Shown here piece by piece: positions 20,954 to 33,404 of a DNA stretch of 64,000 nucleotides (within the stretch, counting starts at the first letter, position 1; each line of letters begins with the position of its first letter). Source of the DNA: Lunularia cruciata (Eukaryota; Streptophyta; Marchantiopsida; Lunulariales; Lunulariaceae); contig OX419759.1 in the NCBI GenBank assembly GCA_948567375.1, positions 48,523,493 to 48,587,492 on the forward strand, read 5' to 3'. A program made the position numbers and the translations under genes. Below the pieces are notes generated by a model that was not told the DNA's origin, searched no databases, and was given only the letters and a program-made list of their open reading frames with translations.

Positions 20954-23922
20954 GCACTCTGTATTTGCACCCTATCAACTCTCTCTCTATTTCTCAATTC
21001 TACTATAAAGCTGGTGCACGTTCTCTCCCCAATAAGCCTACTCCACTCCCCAAAATATCATTGCACTAAACAGTCCTATCGTGGTTACTTCTTGGTGCCC
21101 AAAAGTCTCCCTTGTTATCTAACTCAAACTATATAATTTTTTTCTTCAATTCCAGATTCTATTAATCTTTATTCGCTTGAAGAGAAGTTATTGAACGCAT
21201 ACTGCATATTTTGCATTCTAAGTAACCGACAAAGTAATAAGGAATTCCAAAATTACAAATTAGATGAAACCGAATCCTTGAATTAAACATTTAAAATTGC
21301 GGTGGTGTACGATTCGAATTGGGGTGGTGGTATGTGGGTATGAAGGGATGATTCAAATCGGCTAGTGCGCCAAGAGAATATCAAATTTCGTAGAGGTTTT
21401 CTCTAACCCTTACTTTGATTAGCATTAATCAGTGTTAGATTTGTTCATTATTATTAACCAGAGCCTTGTACCGAATTTTGCCCCCTAACGTTTTACTTCC
21501 GTTGTTCGGCCAGGATAGTGGAAATAAGGTTGGTAGATACCCATAAATATTTTCACGGGCATTTCTTTTCTCTGCACGCTTATTTTACGAATAGTATATA
21601 GTCTGTTTATAGGTATCCTTCCAATGCCCATAAATTCCCCGTGAAAACTATTATTGAAACGAGCTATTGAACTTTGGAACTTCATGTTTCAAAAACAACT
21701 TCTTCTTTCCATTGGCAATCTCATCAACAATCATCCATTTCACAATTCATTTTCTCTCTTGCTTAGTTCCAATATATTGAATATGATATTTTATCCTTGG
21801 AATAGATTCTCTCAATCTCAATCGTTCTCTTAGGAGCCATTCACAAGCAATCCTTTTGCTCAAGTGATTAATCTGAATCTTAATATGAGTTTTTAAATTA
21901 GGATCCATGATATATATTTTTGGATAATCATTCTTTTTTGCTTATCAGTAAATAACGTATCTTAAAAAATATGATATTCTTTAAAATTCTCTTTGTAAAT
22001 ATTCTGAACATTCTTGATTAAATAGGAAGCATTCTCTAGATAAAGTCTAATTACTACCTAGTAACTATTTCATTTCCAAATTTTTCTCAAATCCTCTATT
22101 AGAGTGAACCACACTAATTAAGGAAAGAAAAGATGTAGTCCACACTTGAACTTATGTTTCCCTTATCCCCCTTTCCAATTACTGAAGGAGCCATAACAAG
22201 ACTAAAGCTCTAAAGGTGACGCTATCTTTGTATAAGTCACAATATGTCCACGAATGAAGGCACTTCTTGTTATCGTAAGAGTGAAGCTCGATGAACATAA
22301 GCTTTTATGGGTCTGCAGTGTTCATCTAGCTCTTCGAGTCATGATATGATCCATTTCCAACCACAATGGACACACGACCAGCTATGAGTCTCCAGCGCGT
22401 GTTCATCAAGCTCCCCGAGTCATGATATGCTCCATTTCCAGCCACAATGGGCACACGTATTGCTTACATCTCTCTCTGCTTTCGAAGCATTTACCCCACA
22501 TGCCAAATTTGAACCCCACTATTGATGGTGAAACATGTATTGCACCGTTGGCATTACTTACATCGCGCTATTTGACTGATGGCAGAAACACTGGAGGCAC
22601 GTTCATATTCTTGACGAAGATATTCGAAGGGGGGACCCAGAACCCACTAAGTATGGAACCCAGTACGTGCATATGAAATGCATGCGTGACGATATGCAAA
22701 TTGGAACGGATTGAATCTAAGTAATTGGAATGTAAGTGAATGTAACATTTCGAAGATAAGCAGAAGTAAGGACGTATTTCATAGATAGCAGCAGTGTACA
22801 AGTCATACATTATGGGATACGAACCAAGACACAACAGATTAAGCATTTGAAATTGAAAGTAGGGGAGGATCATCAAACAGAGAAACATCGAGCAAGGAAC
22901 AAAGAAACAGCTTTAGTTGAGGACGAATGGAGTGGAGCGAAGTGGGAGAGGAATGGATGGTGTGTTGGCTGTCTCGGAGCGAGGCGTGAGGGGATTGGAC
23001 ATGGAGATACGTGTGATAATAACGAATTCGAACAATTTCACCAAAAGAACTTGTCAGACACCGTGCAGCAACTATAACTCCAATTGTGAAAAACTCATCT
23101 ACTTAATCTGGGCAGATTATCGAACTCTAAATTCTTCTTGCTAACAAGGTGACATGTATCACAACAGTCTGGACAGCTAACCTGGTCCGCTTTACTTGTG
23201 AGATTCTACATGCCTCAATACGTTCTCCTGAATGGATGAGTAACTTACTCCACAATTCTTGAACAAGTTCTATACAATGAGTATGATATATGACCGATGT
23301 CACTCGACTTAGATATTGACTTTCTCTAACATTGATTTAATAGAATCAGATATATCACCGAATGTCGAACTTGATAAGTCCTATATAGTGTAGTCCTATA
23401 TAGATCCGCCGTATCTCAGGTAACTTGCTAGAAGTGATGAAGCAACAGAAGCTACGCGCCATAAGAAGGGAGCGGTAAATACATCAATCGCTCATAAACA
23501 AGAATCAGTAGTCTCCGGTGTCTTGCGCTTCGGTAATATCTGCTTGGATTGATAACTTCTACTTGTCCTGTGTCCTCGTCTTTAGCTACAGGGTTTCATG
23601 ATTGTGCGACTCGCAGGACAACGTTCGACTTGCGGACAAAGCACCTGGTAAGCTTTCTCTCCCACTAATAATTCCTCAGATGACATCACCTGCACAGGAA
23701 GGTGTATTTAAAACTTCTGGGTGGAAATAAGGAGCTTCCAAGATAAGTGAACTTGCAAAATGTTATTCTCCGAATGTAATTACCATAAAGGAAATTAAAG
23801 TAGAAAAAGAAGACATACCTCATTGCATCTGTTTAAGGGCTGACTCTGACGTCGATCCCCGAGAAAAAGGTTGTGCGAGAGCTGATTCTAATATACTGGA
23901 GACAAGATTGGTACGTTCCGGA
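20954..23922. other. Intergenic DNA between the gene fragment and the BTB gene
   Basis: No supportable gene over about 3 kb. It contains an 81-bp-period direct duplication: gtgttcatc-tagctcttcgag at 22318 and a diverged copy at 22399, each followed by a catgatatg-tccatttcca block. The last few hundred bases should hold the 3' UTR of the minus-strand BTB gene. Confidence 0.5.
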
Positions 23923-26900
23923 TCACACTGGGCGTGAATCCCCTAGCTTTCCCGACAGAAAGAGCTTCACATGAGCATCTCTGACAAAGTCTGTCAATTC
24001 CTCATTCAAGCTATCCAAAGCCCCGGAATCTCGGAGTTGTACATACTCGGGTGCTAAACATTCTGCACAGGTCTCGACAAGAACCCATTGTTGTCCCACT
24101 ACTGCCAAAGTCATGATGGGCGGACACAAGTGAACATTGCTCTTAAGGTACATCCCCATCAGTGCCCACGTTAACTGCTGAAGTTCATCCATAAGCCATT
24201 GCCCCGCAAGATCAGCGAGCTCCAGTAGAGCCCGCAAGTACTCAAGCTGGGCTTTAATCCCAAGATTTGTCCAGGCGCAATCTGCTACTTCTGACTTGGC
24301 TTCCCCACTGTACAAGTATTGAAGTAGTTTTACAATAGTTCCTCTGTTTGCTTGCATCTCGAGTACCTTCTGAGTACTGCAACGGAAAACGATCGCCTCT
24401 ATCAGATGAAGCTGGAATACTGTAGTAAAAAAGTCAAGCCAATAAGAAAGAAAGTGGAAAGGCAAGTCATTTATTAGATGCTTTTCGGCGTGACGGCCTT
24501 TCTCCCACCGTGCCTTGCTAGCAGCTTTAGAATAGTGAGGGGTATGACATCAAGTGGTCAAGAAAATTCACACTCTCCGTATACTACGTTGATTAGTGAA
24601 CCAAATCAAAACCTTAAGAGTATATTACCTGTCACGCATTCCCGAGCGGAAAAGGGCTTGAAAGTAGTTACAACGAGCGGATAATACAAATCTATGAGCA
24701 TAGATTTTCTCTGATGCCGATGTGGAAACATCTCCAAGTCGACCTTTTCCTGCTTGTAACATAACATCCCTGAATCACCAAACTCTATGATAAGGACGTG
24801 AAGGCCCACTTTTCATAATATCAGACTACTATTGACATCAGGGGTGGAGAAGAGCATGCCTGAATAGCCACAGGAACACATTCAGGACTGCTCTAACGCG
24901 GCTAATAACTACTCAAATAACCTTAGAATGTGGCTGACCAAAGCACTGGTGCACACGTGTCTCTTCACAAGAATCTCAACGCGAAACAAAGTCGTATATA
25001 CTTCCCCTACATGTAATGAATTTCGACGTTTCCATAGGGCAGGTTTTGAGATATTAGACGTCCTTCTCAAGGTTAGATAACTCACGATAGAGGGTCACCC
25101 TTGGAGCCAAGAGCAGGCGCAAGATCACAAGGAGCGGAAGACTGGCCCCAGGTTGGACTCTTCCCCTGAAGAAGACTCGTCAGTGGCTCCAGACGACATT
25201 TCTTAGCAACCAACCTTAACTCAACCAATGCGCCTGAGGGGACGCACACAATACCAGCATACACAAACTCCAGGAGACTTTTGAGAACTTCATTGGTTAG
25301 CCTGGGAGATACGTGCAATTCCGCCGGCGTTGACATCACCTCAGAAGCTGATTTCGCCGGTTCTACTCCGTTCAGCTGCTGAAGACCTGCATCTCCCTTG
25401 TTGTCGCCGTGCGAATCTGAGAAATCTGAGTTCTTGCAGGCTCTAGCCTGCAATTCAGCTGGTAGCAGTAATTCACATCTGGCAGCAAGTACGACACCAT
25501 GTGCGCGCAGACGACTGCCATCACCTAGTACAAAAATTACATCTGCCAAAGATTGATCATCGAATGCCCGCTTGATATCCTGCCCCACTCTACTTGGAAA
25601 ACCATATATACCAAAACACGCTAAGGAGCACACGCTCCACCATCGTACTCCCTCAGATCTTTTACTATCACCAGCCACTTTCAAAAGCAATTGTACATAA
25701 TGGCCATCTTCAATTTCACTCCAGTTTGAGGTGTGGAGTAACTGGTCTGTAACGGATCCTCGCATAGCCTTCGCCCAGGCTGAACCCTGCAGCAATTTCG
25801 GCAAGGCCCACAGTGCAGTGAAGAGGACAGAATCCTTTCCCTCCCAACTCTCCGCGTGGAAGCAGCAGGCTCTGCATCCAACGGAATGCAGAGACGTACT
25901 CATTGCAGACAGCCGTTCGGTCTGTACCTGGTCATCACTATCTGTCTGCCCTTCAATAATACCTAGCACAACTTTCAACACTTCGAACTTCAGCAGTTGA
26001 TCACGGCACGCCTCTACCCAAGATATACACGCAACCGCCAGAAGATTTGTCATCGATTGAAGATGGTCAATCTTAACCGTTTTTGATACACCTAAAGCAG
26101 TCGTGTTTACAAGAGAAGGTAACCAGTCTAACCCGTATGATGCTAAGGTATCTTCCAAGCACATCTTTGTGCGTGAGGATATAGATTGCGAAGGAGAAGA
26201 CAAAAGTAAAAGTACCGCTTTACTAATCTGGACGACCTCCTGTGCACTGACTGCTTGCTCTTCCGGAGATCTTTCCAGTGCTACTGTCTTTACATCCTCA
26301 CTCTGCTCCATCTGAAACCAAACAGGGCTCTGCCCGCGTTTGCACAGCGCTCTCAACAGGGCCGTGCTGAAGAACATAAACAGAAATAAGAGACTCAGAA
26401 CCTTCCGTGAGAAATGGCTGTACATCTCTGTGCAAAATTCTTAGTTGTCAGAAACAGCCGATTGCAAACAAAGAGTAGACGGCACCAGGATGTAGCTCAC
26501 CATGCAAGCACAAATAGCTTGTTGTCAGACTTCCCTAGTCCAGTTCTGACGGGTGAGTAAGAACTCTCGACATCTGTGCAGTGATGAGCTCCAAGCCAGC
26601 CTAATATTTCCCAAAGGAGGGGCCTAAGTCGGGGATTCCATTTGTTAGCTCGAGAGCGACGATCCACGGAGTGATTCAAAACAAGCTGCGGGTGCTGAAC
26701 TTCTGCCGCTGAATCTGACCTCTTGTCACCCTTGTTCTGAACCCCGGACAGAACTGCCAATAGCAGTTTTTCAATTCCATTTTCCAAAAAGAAGGTATGA
26801 TGAGAGCCCGGCCAGCTGAGGACTGAGCTTGTTGCATGAGCAGCTTCCACTATTAGAAGTTCAACTTCAGAGTTCCATTTTCCTTCTCTTGAGCGTCTAG

Positions 26901-29869
26901 CTTGCTCAAGTGCTCTCAGGCAACCTGCAGCAATGGCTGCAACGTGTGGTCCAGTGAATGAAGCACCAAAAGCGGATGCTTTCTGTGCACGCAGGTGAAC
27001 TACTTAGACTAATGGAAAAGAAAGCGAAACTGAGTGAATAAGCAACACCTCTCTAATACAGTAGATTTATCGCATGAGAGAAGCAGGATAAGATTAGTTT
27101 ACTCAGAACTAGAAACACAACCTATGAATACCAGAATTTTAAAGACTCCCCATTCAGGCATTCCCTACTTTCATCTAGAGTTCCACCCTCTCAGCTTCCA
27201 AGCTAAATCCAGATCTTTTCATGCAATAAAAGAGACACACCTTGTGATGGGAACAGCAGAATACAATGACGTGATTCAAGTTGACGAAAACTAACACAAG
27301 AAACCAAATACCAGAGTTTAGATTAACTTACACAAAGTGTGCTAAGGAAGCGAAATGCTTCGAGCTGGATTCTGAAGTGATTCGATGATTTTAAACAGGA
27401 GAAAATTGTGGACCAGAGATTGCTTGCATTCTCCAACATTAAAGTCGCAACACATCCGCATAGAGCTGCATCGCGGAACGGAAATTTAAAAAGGTTTTGA
27501 AATCCAGCTCTGACATGCCTTCTCAAGATCCCACAAAAGCACAAGGAACCCAGGCCTCATCAAGCATAAAACAAACATACACCAAAGAGTGCCAAGTAAG
27601 GAACAACTTAGAAATTCATAATGATGATATTGAAAGGGAAGCAGCTAGGGCGTCTCCAGTCCACAAAAGAATTCTGCAGATTTTCATGGTTCTGAGAAGC
27701 GGGAAGATCGAGGGAAGCTATATATTGTACACAGCACACGACTACCAAGCAAGAAAATTACATACTTTAATCGCTACTCATGCTGCCCATTTCCAGGCTG
27801 AAACGTGAGGTCCATTCAACACGATGCAGTCCAGACAAATACCTAAAGCAGAAGCAGCACGCAAAGCCGCTTGTGCAACTGCTTCACTGTTGCTCGTGCA
27901 TCGAAGAAACAATGTGGTTCTAAATGATGAGACAGAACCTACTCTGAATCTTCCTTGAGGCCATCTCTCCACGATCACGGTTATCAGTTCTAAAAATGCT
28001 GCATCTTTAGAGTTGCTGTCTCTGTCTTCTTGTAGGACGTTTTCTATAGTAACCAGTATATCTGCACCCTCCAAAGCCTTCCACGTGCTGTCGTCAGACC
28101 CCTTGATCCCAGTTCCAGGTTTTATTTTTACTAGAATACCGTGCAGAGCTGTGGCTGCTGAAATGGAAGTGGACAACTTGGAGCTCTTCAAAAGATGTGC
28201 CAAAGGGCCCAACAAGCGCTTGCCACCATATGCAAGCAAACCATCACCCATGACAGCAACCAAGGCTGCAGTCGTATCAGCTGCTTTGCTGAAAACAATC
28301 TCCCTTTCAGCCCCGAGTAGACTTTCAAGAGTTGCAACAGACTCCTCCAAAGCTACCTGTACAGCCAGCAACGATCCCTCTCCTTAAAGTGCGCAAGAGC
28401 TACTACTGAGTAGATGTAAATGTCTCATTGACTGTGTTATGATTGCCTATATCGTCATACATCTTTCAGACCGTAAAACTGTATGCACACATGGTTGTGT
28501 AGTGTATATGGAGCCAGGATCCTGTCCTCAATTAAGGACCATAAGATCGTTGTCTTCCGACAACTCCAGCCGACGTACTCCAAGAACCATCCACTTCTAG
28601 TCAAACTCTGAAGAGCTTATGTTGAGCTATCAATGCCAGATTTCTTGCCTTCACCAAGTGAGCAGGCGGAGAGCAGAACAAAGTTCTATATTGATGGTGA
28701 GTACATAGAAGACTATAGATTAGAGATTACACTGATATCAGCGCTCAACCCAATCACCCAGGTATTGCCTCTTTTAAAGATCGAAATGAACCGTCTCAGG
28801 AGCTAGGTTGTCCCAACCCAGATGCAAATTTCTTCTAATACGAGGGTTCTATAAAAAGAAGTTCGCATAAGTATCTTAAGAATACATCCAACTTACCTGA
28901 AGTGAAGATGATCGTCCAGAGTGAGCAGTCAAAGTGGGAACAAGTGCTGAAATAGCGCGCACAGCCTGAACTTGCACTTCTGCGTCCGCATTGCACCATT
29001 TTTTTCCTCCAACCTTACCTCTTTTTACCATATTCAAGTGACAAGTTAGCTTGCAAGTTAGCACTGATAAGATGCATAGAGGGTCGACGAGCATGTCTTC
29101 ATACACCACGAAATTGGACAGATAAATAAACTCATTTGGGTAGTATGAGAAAGTGATTTTCGTTATCGTTTTTCTTGTTAACTTGAGGGATGTAAAGTAC
29201 ATGATATCTTATGACAAATCTGCTGGCATGAAGTTCAAGAAACCAAATGTATAACATGGTGCATAGAATGCTCAGACATTGTGCATACAAGAGGATAACA
29301 AATATTCTCAATATAACAAGGGAGCACGAAACGAGGAGAATTACAATGGCCTCAACCGTCCTCAGACAGACAGGTGTGAAGGTCCAAAATCCAAAAGCTA
29401 CAATCTTCGCAGCATTGCTATTTCAACAATATTTGATATGTCATGCAGCAGATACATTGACACTGATTGCTCCAAAAAAGATCTCGATATGCACGAAAGC
29501 AGAAAAGAGAATGGCGACTAACATAACTAAAGTTGATCACAGAATTTCGGCAATAGATTGAATGGAGCATGGACCATGATAATATTATGTTGAATGTCTC
29601 CAGAAAACGAAATTGCTGAATGTACAAGGAACGAAATTACGTAGGAATTCATATGCGATTCGTGCAGCGCACCAGGATCCAGTGCACAGGCTGGACAACA
29701 GGGCAATAACCAACCATCGTGTAAAGTGTAAGGTCGCTAACACTCACGGAAGAGTGGGCTTCAAACCCAGCTGCAAAGCCGATTTCAGCCGTTGCAGAAC
29801 CTGCTGCAGCCGCTCTTGTTCAATCTGCGGTACCCGCTGCTGAGGGCGCCTCTGACCATGGTGGTTCAT
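23923..29869 (-). CDS. ARM-like/double BTB-POZ protein (At1g04390 type), 8 exons
   Basis: Exons on the minus strand: 29869-29748, 29020-28897, 28356-27821, 27509-27332, 26982-26501, 26366-25086, 24769-24629 and 24376-23923. Phases join to about 1105 residues. The N-terminal two thirds is helical and repeat-like, as in armadillo-type folds, with LEAFRFLSTLC, VEAAHATSSVL and PLLWEILGWLG. BTB 1 (exon 6) shows SLADVIFVLGDGSRLRAHGVVLAARCELL. BTB 2 (exons 6-8) shows SDVML, KIYAHRFVLSARCNYFQALF and LLQYLYSGE. This order matches my memory of the plant family of Arabidopsis At1g04390, a likely CUL3 adaptor; substrates are unknown to me. Least certain: the exon 2 acceptor, the exon 3 donor (27821; 27843 is an alternative) and the exon 4 acceptor. 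The start is the only ATG giving RLQQVLQRLKSALQLGLK. Confidence 0.82.
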
Positions 29870-31541
29870 GCTGAATTGTCCTTTTTCTGCGACTCACTCG
29901 TCTTTCCTTCCCTTCTCTTACCTTTCTCCTCACAACTCCGAGCTCCCCCGTCCCTTTCGTCATTGATCGTCGACATTTATCCCTTTACCCCATCTGGAAG
30001 AACAGCTCCGTCTCCCCGTTCCCACCGTCTTCGGGCACCCATTTCACCAAAGGCGGGAGTCGAGCTTAGACTTAAAGTCGACCTTAAGTTAGAGTCGTCT
30101 CTCACCGCTCCAATTTCTATACGCCAATGATAACCTAGGATTGCATCCGTCATGGTCTGAGCGCTAATCGTAGCACTACTATACAGTATCGGCGCAGCAT
30201 TTTCCTAAAAGAAGCATCTAAAAGTTTGCTAGTTTTCTTAAGTGCGAAGTAAAGTCCCAAGAGCCGGGACTTGGTAACGAGACAAGCGTCAGAAGAGCCC
30301 TACACACGTGGGACGCCGATGATTGGGGACCTACGTTGACGAGGAAGGAGCTTGATCACTAGACACGGATTCTGTGCGCGGTATTAGCCCACTCTTGGGG
30401 CCAATGGATCCACGACGCGCAGATTAAATAACGAAGGGGGGCAAGTGCATTTGCAGCACATCTGAATCGGGGGGGCCCTGGGACACCTGAATTGTATCGT
30501 TGATGGTTGCTCGTTTGCTAAGCGGTCCAATGGTCCATATAACCTTCCCTTCTATGCCACTCCAAACGACGTCAGCAACTCCGGAACCAGGCCTGTCCTG
30601 TGAATGAGCGTTTCATAATCAGAGCTCTACAGTTTTCTCTCCTTTTATGTTGAAAAGGATTTTTCCGTCCGTTTCCCACATTTCTGTCAGAGTGTGTAGG
30701 TAGTCGCCAGCCTTTGCGAAACTTCTCCGCTTGGCAGTCCATTAGCAGAGTTCACTTGCAGAGACGTGCGTGGGGCTTTTGCTCATGGTAGTGCCAAAAT
30801 TCCTCCTTCAGCTAACAGCCATGGTTTAGGTCAATTTTCCCGTCGTATTCCATTGCATGTGGAAAGTGCAGTTCGTGGTGTGTAAACGAGGAGTAAGATA
30901 TAAGCAGAAAGGATATCTACACAGGACGGTGAAGGGTACCATTTCTCTGTTGCAGCCGCTTGTCGCTGGGTTGGTTGAGAATCAATATCTGTTATGCAGG
31001 AGTGGCTGAACAGGCTATACTTTACCTCTTCCTGGGGTGGCATAACAGAAGAGTTAGATAGGATCTGCGCACAACTGTCGTACAATTTCAGGTAGGGGGC
31101 TTCGCAGTATAGGACATTGTGCGGCTTCAGGGAAATCTTTTCGTTCTGGTCGTTATGGTTGATATCTTATAGTTTCCATTTCAACAAAGAAAAGAAGACC
31201 CAAGTTCCCGCTCAAGGGAGCTCCTATTTCTCATCTATCTTCACATCTACGTCTGTGGGCCCCAATTTCTGGAGCCCAAGCAGTTTCTTTCTGTAATCTC
31301 ATACGTACTCTGTTAACGTTCAATTGTAAGTTTTGGCAAACGAGAAAGCGAGACTAGAGTACCGGAGCAGAAGACTCGAACTTACCCTGATAAAGACAAT
31401 ATCTAGGGATTTGCCGAGTCTAGAACAGAACTTAGCATATTTTCAGGAGTCTTTCGTGGTCGAAGAAGGAGAGAAAGAACGATATTGTATAAACGTAGGG
31501 ACAGAGCGGGCAAGATATTCCTTCAGGCAGGTAGCCAGCTT
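29870..31541. promoter_or_regulatory. Divergent promoter region between BTB and F-box/WD40 genes
   Basis: The 1.67 kb between the two opposed start codons must hold both promoters and 5' UTRs. The strand facing the BTB gene is purine-rich next to its ATG. Short open frames in this stretch look like UTR shadows. No specific binding motif is convincing. Confidence 0.55.
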
Positions 31542-33404
31542 ATGGCCTTGGATTGTCATGAGGGGAGTAAAAGCGTCTATGGAGCAGCGGATGCTGCTTG
31601 GAACGATATGGCATCAAATCCTTCTCCTGATGTGGGTGCCCCTCTTTCCAATTCTCAGTCAACCTCGCGTGTAAATCGAGGAAGGCATAACAGAGGTGCT
31701 GGAAATTCTTCTAATAGTTTGGGTTCAAAGAACAACGGGGACGTGGTTTTACCTCTCGCTGTTGCAGCTGCGAGATGTATATTCTTGGAGCTACCTCCAG
31801 CACTGATTTTGGAAATCTTTACACATTTGGAAGCTCGCGAACTTGCTGTGGTTTCTTGCGTCTGTACTTTGTTCAGACGACTCTCCTCAGATAGCCATGG
31901 CTGGAAGGACTTTTACTGTGAAAGGTGGGGTCTTCCAGCTTTAACAGGCAATGGAAGAGCAGACCTGGCCCTTCCGGGAAGGCATTGGCGCGAGCTCTAC
32001 GTGTTAAGAGAAGCTACCAGTAAAGCAATGATGGGCCGGTTTACAATGGATATGCTTCACGGCCACACGGCTGCTGTTAGGTGCGTTCGTGTGCTCCCTT
32101 CTGCCAACCTTATTTGCAGTGCAGGCTATGACCAGACCGTTCGGTTATGGAATCTTGAGGAAGGTTTACCTTTGAGCTGCTCGAGGACCTTGGGTGAGAC
32201 CATCCGTGCAATTGCTTTGGACACAGAACTTCTCGCTATTGGAGGTAGCGACTCGGTGATTAGATTGTGGCATGCGAACCCGGAATGTCAGCATTTGTTT
32301 GATATAGGTGGCAGTGCCGCCGCGGGCAATTCAAGAGGCAGTGAGACCCTCTTGCATGGGCATAAGGGCCCTATCACTTGTTTTGGGTTGGATAGTTCCA
32401 ACCTTTACAGTGGTTCTTGGGATATGTCTGTCAAGATATGGGATCGCTCCAATTTGAAGTGTAGCCGAAGTTTGAGACATATGGATTGGGTTTGGGCCCT
32501 TGTACAACGAGGTAGACGTGTGTTAAGCACTGCAGGTAGTGATGTGTATACATGGGATGCGGAGACCGGGCAGAAGCTGAGGGTACGCTACGGTGTGCAT
32601 TCGGGGCAAGCCTATGCCGTGGAAGGCACCCGGTCGGGCCACATAGTCTTCACAGGGGGTGAGGATGGAGGAGTGCGGATGTTCGATGACAGAATCTCCA
32701 AAAGGAGATCCGCCTTGATTGATGCCAATGACCAGGGTAGCGATGGCGTTAGGGAAGCTATAGCTTCGTGGACGCCTCATAGTTCTGCAGTCTACTCCCT
32801 GGCATTTGATGATCCGTGGCTTGTTACTGCTTCTGGAGACGGTTCTCTGGCTATGATGGATGTTAGTCAAATCATGAAGAGAGCTGCTGGCACTGGCAAG
32901 CACACCTCTCTCATAGGAGCTAGTCCACGGTGGCGAAGGTCGGGCCATTACCTTGTTTCCAAGGAAGGTGAAACAGCACAGAGGTGGCTCTCTGGATATC
33001 ATCACAGCGCTTATAGTGTAGACCTTGGAGGTGATAGGGTTGTGAGCGGAGGAGAAGAGAAAATTATCCGAATTTGGGATTTTTCTCATGCTTTGGAGAT
33101 TGAAAGGAGGGTTCAGGCTGCGAGAGGCAACCAAATTCAGCACCGTGTGAGGCGACAGAATGTCTCTGGTCCACTGGAACAAAAGGGTAAGCATGCCGAT
33201 CCGAGCACATCAAATGTGGGTAAGAAGAATCACAGGTGTGAAGGGGTTTGGCAGAACGGCAAAGAGAAGGCCCAGAAGGAGAAGGATCATCGTCCAATTT
33301 TAGCCATGGGAAGAAGTGGCAGGGGTCAGGATCAAAGAGGACCTGTCAGTGAATATAACAGGACTAGGGTAAGGTATGTTGACTCTGTATCAGTCCCTTC
33401 ATGA
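31542..33404 (+). CDS. F-box/WD40-repeat protein, single coding exon
   Basis: ATG at 31542 gives 620 residues. The frame is open 19 codons further upstream but without an ATG; ATG 31608 is a possible later start. Residues 1-75 are low-complexity. The F-box is at about 82-125 (LPPALILEIFTHLEARELAVVSCVC). Seven WD40 blades follow at about 172-204 (ending RLWNLE), 215-244 (RLWHA), 270-301 (KIWDR), 310-339 (YTWDA), 352-381 (RMFDD), 413-441 and 487-513 (RIWDF), with a basic tail to 620. F-box/WD40 proteins are substrate receptors of SCF (SKP1-CUL1) E3 ubiquitin ligases: the F-box binds SKP1 and the propeller binds substrate. It most resembles the plant At3g52030 type from memory. No intron is needed in the coding region. 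It is divergent from the BTB gene, so two different cullin-adaptor classes sit head to head. Confidence 0.93.
   Translation: MALDCHEGSKSVYGAADAAWNDMASNPSPDVGAPLSNSQSTSRVNRGRHNRGAGNSSNSLGSKNNGDVVLPLAVAAARCIFLELPPALILEIFTHLEARELAVVSCVCTLFRRLSSDSHGWKDFYCERWGLPALTGNGRADLALPGRHWRELYVLREATSKAMMGRFTMDMLHGHTAAVRCVRVLPSANLICSAGYDQTVRLWNLEEGLPLSCSRTLGETIRAIALDTELLAIGGSDSVIRLWHANPECQHLFDIGGSAAAGNSRGSETLLHGHKGPITCFGLDSSNLYSGSWDMSVKIWDRSNLKCSRSLRHMDWVWALVQRGRRVLSTAGSDVYTWDAETGQKLRVRYGVHSGQAYAVEGTRSGHIVFTGGEDGGVRMFDDRISKRRSALIDANDQGSDGVREAIASWTPHSSAVYSLAFDDPWLVTASGDGSLAMMDVSQIMKRAAGTGKHTSLIGASPRWRRSGHYLVSKEGETAQRWLSGYHHSAYSVDLGGDRVVSGGEEKIIRIWDFSHALEIERRVQAARGNQIQHRVRRQNVSGPLEQKGKHADPSTSNVGKKNHRCEGVWQNGKEKAQKEKDHRPILAMGRSGRGQDQRGPVSEYNRTRVRYVDSVSVPS

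Noticed and set aside
22847-23144. Overlapping plus-strand open frames near 22.9 kb as a gene
   Set aside because: Two frames of about 75 codons with no motif, no splice logic and charged low-complexity composition.
28013-28387. Plus-strand open frame of 124 codons
   Set aside because: It is antisense to exon 3 of the BTB gene, whose minus-strand frame is clearly the protein-like one.
29792-30130. Plus-strand open frame of 112 codons
   Set aside because: It overlaps exon 1 of the minus-strand BTB gene and its promoter, has low-complexity Ser/Pro/Leu composition and no motif; most likely a shadow.
31485-31541. Extending the F-box/WD40 protein 19 residues upstream
   Set aside because: The open frame has no ATG here (it begins with TTG); the first in-frame ATG is 31542.
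32523-33194. Minus-strand open frame of 223 codons
   Set aside because: It is fully antisense to the WD40 repeats of the F-box gene, with no family features.
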